Notes under the pieces: generated by a model
Databases searched by the model: none
What the model saw: the letters and a program-made list of their open reading frames with translations, nothing else
What the model was told of the DNA's origin: nothing
Shown: piece by piece, positions 55,480 through 64,000 of the stretch
How positions within the stretch are numbered: position 1 is the stretch's first letter
Layout: every line of letters starts with the position of its first letter
Assembly: GCA_963680875.1 (NCBI GenBank)
Contig: OY804580.1
Coordinates: 97,183,353 to 97,247,352, forward strand
From: Bathymodiolus brooksi
Taxonomy: Eukaryota > Mollusca > Bivalvia > Mytilida > Modiolidae
Direction: 5' to 3'
Length of the DNA: 64,000 nucleotides
Made by a program: the position numbers and the translations under genes

Positions 55480-55830
55480 ATGACATCTCCTGTTTCATGT
55501 AGATTAAATATACTATGTATAATGTTCAAGATTATAGCGTTCTTTATGATAACGCTGTTCGCCCTGTTATATGCGAGGGTTGATATTTGATTAAAATGTG
55601 GAAAATCCTTGCATGATCGCATAATTTCACTTAAAGTTGAGATTTGTACCCATAAAACTAGCTTAACTCCGCCACTTGTTAGTGAAGTGTCTGTACCAAG
55701 CCAGTAAAGTGTGGTGTCATATATTTTTGTGTCAGTGATATCGATTTTGCCTCTTTCTACATTTTCTTATATGATTTTGAAACTGTTCCGATAGTGTGGT
55801 ATTTTTTTGTTTTTCATTTCATCTGTTGCT
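55480..55830 (+). mobile_element. R4, longest copy
   Basis: Landmarks in order: ATGTATAATGTTCAAGATTA, CTTTATGATAACGCTGTTCG, CCTTGCATGATCGCATAATT, ACTAGCTTAACTCCGCCACT, AGTGAAGTGTCTGTACCAAG, GATATCGATTTTGCC, ACTGTTCCGATAGTGTGGTA. At least 350 bp. The plus frame near 55520 (FKIIAFFMITLFALLYARV) resembles the frame at 10385-10330 (LKIIEFFIITQSALLYVRA), but nucleotide identity alone could explain this. Confidence 0.6.
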
Positions 55831-56814
55831 ATTCATGATTTTCAAGGACTCATTGATGTCGTATTTGTCCGCTGCGTTGATTTACTGCACAAAATCATTC
55901 CGCGATTATGCAGAAAATAATTTCCATTTGTATAATTCAAATGAAAAAAAAAAATAAATCAAAAACCGATCAAATATTTTCATTGAAAAATATATTCGTA
56001 AATCAAAGAATTTGTTCGTTAAACGGTGAAGTGCCTCGACGTGTGTTAAGAATGAAACATCAAAAACCAAGTTGATTAATTTTTCCGCCTTGATTAAATT
56101 TTATTGGTTGCACGTTAAACAACTCAAAGAGATAACAAATTAAATTTTGTTGGGGGAGGAGACGTATTTTCACCTGGTTGTTTGTAAATAAAATATTAAA
56201 ATAAAGTAATGAAAAGCATTCCAACATGTTGCCGTATCACAGCTTGTTTGGTTATATATCTATAAGTAAAGTAATAGATGAACATAAATGGACAAAAGAC
56301 AAAAAATATGAAGATGAAAGTGTACTAAGCTGGTTACTTTACAGAATCAGATAAAAAAAAAACTTATTACACTAACCAAGTAATATTTACCATTAATTAG
56401 ACATGGAATTCCTAACTTTATTTCTAAAGGAAATGTGTCATAAACAGAAAGTTATTTGTAATTTTTTGAGTATTGTATCAAATTATAAACAAAAAGAAAA
56501 AAGAAAAAAGAAGAAAATAAGAGTGATTTGATGACAACATCTAAAGGTGTAATACAAGGCTGCTCACAGATGTTCTTCTTGTCACTGTCTCAATGTACAG
56601 ATTAGACAAATTATTTTGAAATAAAACTATGTGGTATTATTTACTTTTATTCAGTAGTTAGATTCGTTGACATTTGACAACAAATCCTACACCATGCGAT
56701 ACCAATCTGAAGTGTTATTGTTTAAAGGCACATGCCCAAGGATTGGGAAGGGGGTTATAGGTCTATAAGCTATGTATATTTGTTCGAGAATTCACTTTTA
56801 ATCTGGTAGTCACA

Positions 56815-57010
56815 TAGCTAATAGAATAAAGAACAAATACCACACTGTCGAAAAAGTCCAAAAATCATAGGTAGAGGTAAAATCGATACATCTAACACAT
56901 ATGTACATGGCCGTTCACTTTACTTGCTAGGTACAGGCACTTAAATAAAAAGTGGCGGAGTCAAATTAGTTTTATGGACCCATTTTCCCTCTTATGAATG
57001 CTAATCATGC
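56815..57010 (-). mobile_element. R4 copy
   Basis: ATACCACACTGTCGAAAAAG, AAAATCGATACATC, GGTACAGGCACTTAAATAAA, GTGGCGGAGTCAAATTAGTT and CCCTCTTATGAATGC. Confidence 0.65.
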
Positions 57011-57660
57011 TGAAATTGGGGGACAGAAACCACCACTTCAAAGATATATGCATGGTCACGTTTATTATTTCTCTAAATGTGTTCATGCAACACTTTTCTG
57101 CACTAGCGGATGAATATTCAGTCATTAACTAGGACATTAATATTATATTGGCTGTTGAAGTCAAACACCTATATATAGCTTGGATCAATTACAAAAATAC
57201 GAATTCCTTAACGTGATACCATCAATTGTAACAAAAGTATTAATACCATCCAATTTATTTCCAAATATCTAGAGAATTATAAATTTTAAAGAACTCTTTT
57301 GAAAACCACTGAAAACAGTTAATTCTCTACTAGTCAAATAAGAAACTCTAGCAATAACACAAAACGTTAATTTGCTCGTTTCTATTGTTTGTTGGGATGA
57401 ATACACAGTAATTTGCTACATCTTACAATGACTGTTTATTCGTGTTTACAAGCCGTGTCAGTGAAGTTTGCATAATGTATTACTGACGACAGAAGATTAT
57501 GAAAATGAAATAAGCAAAGAAAAGGCGTCTTGCAGCGTCTCGTTATCTCTCTCATTTCTATGTAACCCAGGGGAGAGAAACTTGTATTTAGATCACCAGA
57601 GCCAAACAAGGAAATATTGTGAATAGAAATTAACCCTTAAAGAGTAAACAAAAATATACG
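57011..57660. other. Intergenic, AT-rich
   Basis: No recognised gene or repeat. Confidence 0.5.
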
Positions 57661-57664
57661 AGTC

Positions 57665-57740
57665 GGTGTTGAAAGAAGGGATTAGATCAATGAGGTTAAG
57701 CACGCTAAGACACGGTTAGAAAGGCTACTGGGAGTTGATA
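57665..57740 (+). pseudogene. Possible 5S rRNA-like fragment
   Basis: GATCAATGAGGTTAAGCACG followed by CACGGTTAG and ACTGGGAGTTGA resembles the internal control region of 5S rRNA (GATCACCGAAGTTAAGCA, then GGTTAGTACTTGGATGGG). Only about 60 bp is similar and several positions differ. Confidence 0.3.
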
Positions 57741-58434
57741 TTTTACCATCAATTTCTGTTGAAATTAGATAAGGGATATGAGCCAAAAAAAGCTTTGTTA
57801 TCTTGTTTCAAATAGAAAAGTGGATTTGATTGATTTTGCAGTAAATACTACAAAGCGCAGGTGTCCAGCGTGTCTTTTCATAAAAGATTTAATACTAACT
57901 GTTTATGTAAAATTGTTAATAATGAAAGTAGTTTGTATTTTTTATTATTGGAAATCATTGCATTAGCATAACAACAATAATCTGCATTAGACAAAACGCT
58001 TTATAGGAGAAGAAAATGAAACATGGCATGTTCTTAAGCAATTTTTTTCTGGGAATACACAGAGAGGAATGCATTTCCTCACTCTTTTTTAAATTTTTGT
58101 TGTAATTTGTTAATTCGAAGCTAAATATTTGTTTTGAAAAAAGATATGTGTTTGTATGAAAAAAAATACAAGTTACGAATTGCTTGTTTGATTTTTTTTC
58201 TTTTGTATATTATATTTAGCGTAATTTTATTTTTAGTGATTAAATTTCTCATTCATCATTTTAAGATCTTGACTTATTTTCAAGAAAAACAAACAAAAAA
58301 CAAAAACAATGCTTAACACATGCAGGTGATGCCTACATGCAACTCTGGAATGTATGAACCAATAAATATCCAAATATTTCTAGCAACCTTTTCACATTGA
58401 AATGCTAACTCTTTCTGAGCACCTTTTTACATTG

Positions 58435-58560
58435 TGTTGCAGATGCTAACCCTTCCGGAGCACCATTAAGCACCCAGCAGCAGATACCAGTCCTTCCGGA
58501 ACACTTGATATCACTTCCGGAGCACTTGATATCACTTCCGGAGAACTTGATCTGATTTTC
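58435..58560. repeat. Short repeats with a PLE-like motif
   Basis: CCCTTCCGGAGCACC, the conserved PLE tail motif, is followed by three to four copies of a unit of about 22 bp containing ACTTCCGGAGCACTTGATAT. Confidence 0.65.
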
Positions 58561-58669
58561 GTTTATTTTTGTGAAAGTTTATGATGTCATTATTTCATTT
58601 TGTTTTACGTTGTGTTAGTATTGTGGTCGTTTTTGCATCCAGATGATCACTTTACTTTAAAACTTATTC

Positions 58670-60165
58670 CCACTTTGGGAATTTTGTGTTCTGCTTCCTG
58701 TACATCTTTCTGACACGGGGTATTTTGTGGCCGTCTTCATATACATCCTTCTGACTTTGAGTATTTTATGTTCGACTTCAGACACATCTTTCTGACACGG
58801 GGTATTTTGTGGCCGTCTTCATATACATCCTTCTGACTTCGGGTATTTTATGTTCGACTTTAGACACATCTTTCTGACACGGGGTATTTTGTGGCCGTCT
58901 TCATATACATCCTTCTGACTTTGAGTATTTTATGTTCGACTTCAGACACATCTTTCTGACACGGGGTATTTTGTGGCCGTCTTCATATACATCCTTCTGA
59001 CTTTGAGTATTTTATGTTCGACTTCAGACACATCTTTCTGACACGGGGTATTTTGTGGCCGTCTTCATATACATCCTTCTGACTTCGGGTATTTTATGTT
59101 CGACTTTAGACACATCTTTCTGACACGGGGTATTTTGTGGCCGTCTTCATATACATCCTTCTGACTTTGAGTATTTTATGTTCGACTTCAGACACATCTT
59201 TCTGACACGGGGTATTTTGTGGCCGTCTTCATATACATCCTTCTGACTTCGGGTATTTTATGTTCGACTTTAGACACATCTTTCTGACACGGGGTATTTT
59301 GTGGCCGTCTTCATATACATCCTTCTGACTTCGGGTATTTTGTGTTCGGCTTCAGACACATCTTTCTGACACGGGGTATTTTGTGGCCGTCTTCATATAC
59401 ATCCTTCTGACTTCGGGTATTTTGTGTTCGGCTTCAGACACATCTTTCTGACACGGGGTATTTTGTGGCCGTCTTCATATACATCCTTCTGACTTCGGGT
59501 ATTTTATGTTCGACTTCAGACACATCTTTCTGACACGGGGTATTTTGTGGCCGTCTTCATATACATCCTTCTGACTTCGGGTATTTTATGTTCGACTTTA
59601 GACACATCTTTCTGACACGGGGTATTTTGTGCCCGTCTTCATATACATCCTTCTGACTTCGGGGATTTTGTGTTCGGCTTCAGACACATCTTTCTGACAC
59701 GGGGTATGTTGTGGCCGTCTTCATATACATCCTTCTGACTTCGGGTATTTTGTGTTCGGCTTCAGACACATCTTTCTGACACGGGGTATTTTGTGGCCGT
59801 CTTCATATACATCCTTCTGACTTCGGGGATTTTGTGTTCGGCTTCAGACACATCTTTCTGACACGGGGTATTTTGTGGCCGTCTTCATATACATCCTTCT
59901 GACTTCGGGTATTTTGTGTTCGGCTTCAGACACATCTTTCTGACACGGGGTATTTTGTGCCCGTCTTCTTATACATCCTTCTGACTTCGGGGATTTTGTG
60001 TTCGGCTTCCAACACATACTTTTGACTTACATGTTTTGTGTGCTTCTTCCGACACATCCCTCTGACTGGGGTATTATGTGTTCGGCTTCCGACACATCCC
60101 TCTGACTTGGGGTATTATGTGTTCGGCTTCCGACACATCCCTCTGACTTGGTGTATTATGTGTTG
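58670..60165. repeat. 82-bp dimeric minisatellite, ~16 copies plus edges
   Basis: Each 82-bp unit is a pair of diverged 41-bp halves: CTTTCTGACACGGGGTATTT-TGTGGCCGTC... and CCTTCTGACTTCGGGTATTT-TATGTTCGAC.... CTTTCTGACACGGGG starts at 58706, 58788 and so on to about 59936. The right edge (60000-60165) has monomeric 41-bp units. Second-half variants (TTTGAG/TTCGGG, TATG/TGTG) change along the array. Confidence 0.95.
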
Positions 60166-60549
60166 GCTTGCACATTTCATTTGCATACATCTATTTAATC
60201 AATGTACAAAATAGTACTTAAATTTCTTTTTAATTAGCATTCTATTCTATTTGTGAAGTATCACTCCAAATAATCCCAAGGCTCCATCATAAAATATATT
60301 AATAAACAGAATTATAACGGTAAAGATCTTTTATTTATCAGATTATCTACAAAGGTCAAAAATTTATATATTATTACTTTTAATTTATTCCGAGCAATTT
60401 GGATATAATCATCGCCTTAACTATAATTGGTTATTTATTTTCATTTAAGAGCAATAACAACACAAGTTAATTAAATACCTGATAGATATCAATTGCTTGA
60501 TACCATGTGAAAATTTACTCGTGAAATTGTCTATTTCATTGCAAGATAA

Positions 60550-60940
60550 TGACAGAAATAAAAAAAAAATGGCCCCCTGCTGGAGGTGATTGCATGGAGT
60601 CGGTTGTATAAAAACTATCTTGCTGGTCTTTGCTGATCGTCCGTATCATTAGTTTTACATATGGCATATCCATAGGTTTCATACTCAAAACTACTGTGTT
60701 TTTACTAGACACGCTTTGATCTGTGTAGAAATATTCATATTTTGCCTTCATTTGTGGGATTGGTAATCATACGTAACAAAGATATTAGAAAGCGGAACTT
60801 AGACTGGTCGAATACGTCAACAGTTTTGGATTTTAACAAGCTAGTGACAGACGCATTGGCGTCCAACTCTGATCAGCCGTTGGAGAAAAAACGAATTGTT
60901 CTGAGAATATATGCTACAAGAGCTTGAAGAGGTTAAAGAT
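60550..60940. other. Island of coding-like composition, unassigned
   Basis: Two divergent open frames overlap slightly: minus 60751-60536 (71 codons, starting MKAKYEYFYTDQ) and plus 60742-60927 (61 codons, ending EKKRIVLRIYATRA). Both are less AT-biased and more evenly composed than neighbouring frames. No domain, signal peptide or clear splice sites were recognised. They could be exons, a decayed mobile-element frame, or chance. Confidence 0.2.
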
Positions 60941-61147
60941 CGGTGAAATAATTTATAACTGTCGTCGTACGCTACCAAGAATTATATTTTGTCAAGATTT
61001 TTTATCATTTGTATATATTGTAAAACAAATCATATTTTTTTTCTACTTTATGAAAAGAAAGTTTGAACTCTGGTGATATTTTTTTTTTCTATTTTTGAAA
61101 AAACAAAGTTAAAAAAATAATAATAACGGCTTATTAATGTCAAAAAT

Positions 61148-61230
61148 TAAATCCTCCACCAACAAAACTGACCGTCACGATATAACTGAAATATTGTTGA
61201 AAGTGGCGTTAAACACCATTAACCAATCAA
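61148..61230 (+). mobile_element. SINE-1 3' piece
   Basis: CCTCCACCAACAAAACTGAC to GTGGCGTTAAACACCATTAA, then CCAATCAACCAAACC. Confidence 0.8.
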
Positions 61231-61389
61231 CCAAACCATCATGTATTAAATATAATACTTTTTTTCAATATGAATGTATGTTTTGATGTATATGTACTGG
61301 TATCTCAACATATTTCTCCTGGCATCCACAGTAATTCCGTAACGTTGTAAGGGAATACAGATTTCATCCACATCAATACATTTTGGATG

Positions 61390-61456
61390 GTTGATTGTTT
61401 GGTTTTATGGCGTTTAACGCCACTTTCAACAATATTTCAGTTATATCGTGGCGGCA
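61390..61456 (-). mobile_element. SINE-1 3' piece
   Basis: TTTTATGGCGTTTAACGCCA to TATATCGTGGCGG; only the 3' end. Confidence 0.8.
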
Positions 61457-62234
61457 ATTCATGTTGGTTATATATGATTCACATTTTTAGAGTATAATCA
61501 TTCTGTGGATATACATTGTTTGCTTGAAATTTTTATGATCATTGGTGTGGAGTTATTTTGCTTATTTGAAGATTTTTCAGAAAATAATACTAAAATTAAT
61601 AATTGTTCATGATGACTGTGTGATAATACGTTGTAATATTTGGTAGATTTTCAGAAAATAATACTAAAATTTCCTTTTGCAAACATTTTTTATGATTATT
61701 GTGTGGATATTATTTTTTCTTCTGAAAATAATGTTAAAATATATTTTTTGATAACCACATTAAGTAGTACATTTTTCAACACTATGACCCAGTGTTATTT
61801 CATGGTCTGTAAAGTGTGTATTTCATGGTTACATACAGATTTCATTGCGTATCTTAATTTTAGTTTACTATTTTTTCCCTTTCGTAATGAATTGATGTTT
61901 CAACATGTTCAGTGTTGCTTTTCTAATTGTGTTAGTTTTTCCCTTCTAAAATTGTTTATAAATGCTCTAATAAATTCTATCGTCGCCATCCTATAATTAT
62001 ATGAGAACGGTCTGTTTTTCTCGAAATCAGACACAACAAAATGTAAAAAAAATATACAATTTTTAAGTGTATTTGAATGACGGAGTTCTTGATATTGCAT
62101 CAAAAATTAAATCCAATAAAATGTCTATTGTATTAATATTTTCATTTTTTAGAATGCAAATTTACAAATGACAGCAAAATTAAAAAATAAATGTCCTTCA
62201 AGAAATTAAGAGTAAAATTTGTAATAAAATGAAA

Positions 62235-62305
62235 AACGAAAAATACCATACTGTTGAAACAGCTCCAAAATCCAATAGAAAAATCATAGAAAGAGACCCC
62301 CCAAA
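62235..62305 (-). mobile_element. R4 fragment
   Basis: AATACCATACTGTTGAAACA, GCTCCAAAATCCAATAG and AAAATCATAGAAAGAG. Confidence 0.6.
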
Positions 62306-62429
62306 AACCCCCCCAAAAAACCCAAATTAAGAGCTGTATTTAAAATATATGTTTATGATATACTTTTTATATTTATGATCATAATGTTATTTTTTTTTAA
62401 CTTCAAATAATATTTTTAAAAAGCAACAA

Positions 62430-62485
62430 CTGCCATGATATAGCTGAAATATATTATTGAAAGTGGCGTTAAACACCATCAACAA
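62430..62485 (+). mobile_element. SINE-1 3' piece
   Basis: GCCATGATATAGCTGAAATA to GTGGCGTTAAACACCATCAA. Confidence 0.75.
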
Positions 62486-62489
62486 AAAA

Positions 62490-63095
62490 GCGAAAACAAT
62501 TATAAGAATGCACTAAAAATAATTTCCTTTTGGAATTTTAATTAAGTTTTGAAAAATAAATCAGCCTTTACATTTGTATGAAATATAATAATTCCTTCAG
62601 TGATATATATGACTCTGGAATCCACATATTCACAAAAATGGCAGATTTGTATCGAAATAAATTTCCTTTGACACGTGCAAGATGAGATTCTTCCAATTCC
62701 AATACACAAAATGCATCAATAATTTACATTTACCTACTATATGTTACATGTCACACATGTCCAAACGAGACCATATCATATACACAGTAGCCCAGCTATA
62801 CAGATGGATTCTATTACGGGATTAATTTTCTGTTGAAATTGGCCTTTAATGAAGGAATAATTTGTAGAACTGTCGATAAACTGTGTTTAATATCAGAAAT
62901 CACAGGAGATCTTGACAGTTGGACAACATGAAAATGTCAGCTTCGTGTTTATATCATAGATAAAAATAATAAAATGGTCGGAACGATTTATGTCAATATA
63001 ATTGCTGTTTGTTTCTATAGTCTAAGGTTGTTTTAATATATAATTGGATGTCGATACAAAGTATAGAATATATAGCCTACATTTACTGTTATATT
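62490..63095. other. Intergenic, AT-rich
   Basis: No recognised gene or repeat. Confidence 0.5.
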
Positions 63096-63099
63096 AAAT

Positions 63100-63200
63100 A
63101 ATTTTCAAGATTCAAGATTTTATTAGTACTCTCGGACAGTTACACTGTAACAAGAGGCAACATATATACAACAATATCATAACGGTGAACAGGGAAAATT
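63100..63200 (-). mobile_element. Possible LINE 3' end
   Basis: TTCAAGATTCAAGATTTTAT then ACTCTCGGACAGTTACACTG, read in reverse, looks like a LINE terminus with a short repeated end. Low confidence. Confidence 0.3.
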
Positions 63201-63556
63201 CACCAAGAGAAAAACAAATCACATACAGTAATTAGCACAACAAATAATCATGATTTAATTTAATTTTTATACTCCCAAGACATGTCTCCCCTAAAATACA
63301 CGCATATAAGTAATATATATAGATATATTTTACTTATTTGTTTTTTTCTATCTACGTTAAATGAAATAAAATTAAAATGCCATTAATGTCGATCGTTGAT
63401 TGGATAATTTTTTTTTCAACATATTAAAATTGGAGAGGTTATAATAGACAATCAGTTTCAGCATTACTACACTGTGTTTATGTAATTCATTTGTTAGTAC
63501 ATGTAGTTTCATTTTTTTTAAACAAAAGTGCAAAAGAGATAATCAAATTTTGCTAA

Positions 63557-63585
<29 letters not shown>
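63557..63585. repeat. (AAT)n microsatellite
   Basis: About nine uninterrupted AAT units followed by an A-rich run. Confidence 0.95.
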
Positions 63586-63591
<6 letters not shown>

Positions 63592-63956
63592 TAAAAAATT
63601 GTTTACACAATAAAACCCCAACAAATATGAATTAACACACACGTTCCAATTCTACATTTGAGGTCACTTTTAAGTATGTAAATATATAAAATAGACAAAC
63701 GTTGTTTAATTTACTTTATGTAAGTCTTAGTACACTGGGTTTTATTTTCAAAATTAAATAATACAATTGACTGGTTGCATTTTTAATACAGTTTTGTTTT
63801 CTCTCTACCGTATGGTACATTAACTGTATTGATTGCGGGAGAATATAATCCCATACTAGTTATTTTGTCATGAAATATTAATATGTTTTTGTATTAACTA
63901 TTGCGTTGTACTTAAACACATCATTGATAATTGCTCATTTGTTTCCACTTTATGGT

Positions 63957-64000
63957 TAGAAAAGTTTGAAAATACCAAAGAAAAAAACTGAAGCCGTAAA
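63957..64000 (-). mobile_element. PLE-A terminus cut by the window edge
   Basis: AAAAGTTTGAAAATACCAAA and ACTGAAGCCGTAAA match the first 45 bp (plus reading) of the copies at 1013 and 15578. The rest lies outside. Confidence 0.65.

Overview
This is eukaryotic repeat-rich DNA, roughly two thirds A+T by eye, with no host gene that I can support. The organism is probably a mollusc and most likely a bivalve. The reasons are two tRNA-derived SINE families with a mollusc-type tail, a CR1/L2-like LINE with a 2A-like peptide and a PHD finger, Penelope-like retroelement debris, and a fragment near 52.1-52.4 kb that resembles a repeat I associate with mussels and oysters. No rRNA operon, complete tRNA, CRISPR array or bacterial-style gene cluster is visible. 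Names used below are mine: PLE-A and PLE-B are two 3'-end types of one Penelope-like retroelement group (the clade is tentative); SINE-1, SINE-2 and R4 are dispersed families.

Layout. 0-7.6 kb: a 78-bp hairpin, a PLE-A tail holding a 24-bp array, a PLE-B tail holding a 38-bp array of about 109 copies, a SINE-2 and an 88-bp repeat with a hammerhead-like core. 7.6-9.6 kb: a T-rich 57/41-bp array. 10.4-15.3 kb: a 5'-truncated PLE-A on the minus strand, a SINE-1, then a PLE-B tail joined to the most complete PLE-A body, whose reverse transcriptase is broken. 15.6-18.4 kb: 93 copies of a 30-bp unit. 20.3-23.4 kb: about 92 copies of a 34-bp unit. 23.9-28.7 kb: a duplication of about 490 bp, PLE tails, a 41-bp array and a young transposon fossil with perfect 48-bp inverted ends. 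29-35 kb: a TA-flanked element whose own end has become a 32-bp array, SINEs and an old 22-bp satellite. 35.6-39.5 kb: a nearly complete, inactivated LINE on the minus strand. 39.8-57 kb: scattered SINEs, PLE tails, two large palindromes and a 40-bp array. 58.4-60.2 kb: a dimeric 82-bp array. 60.2-64 kb: AT-rich DNA with SINE scraps and a PLE tail at the edge.

The main result is that the 3' untranslated region of the Penelope-like element appears to act as a minisatellite nursery. About 25 copies or fragments lie in this window. Six arrays (24, 30, 34, 38, 40 and 41 bp) start or end inside it. Two segments of the tail were each amplified twice, with different unit lengths, and an unamplified ancestor of the 38-bp unit survives at about 12.43 kb. 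All long open frames in the arrays are by-products of unit lengths divisible by three or of missing adenines, and are not reported as genes.
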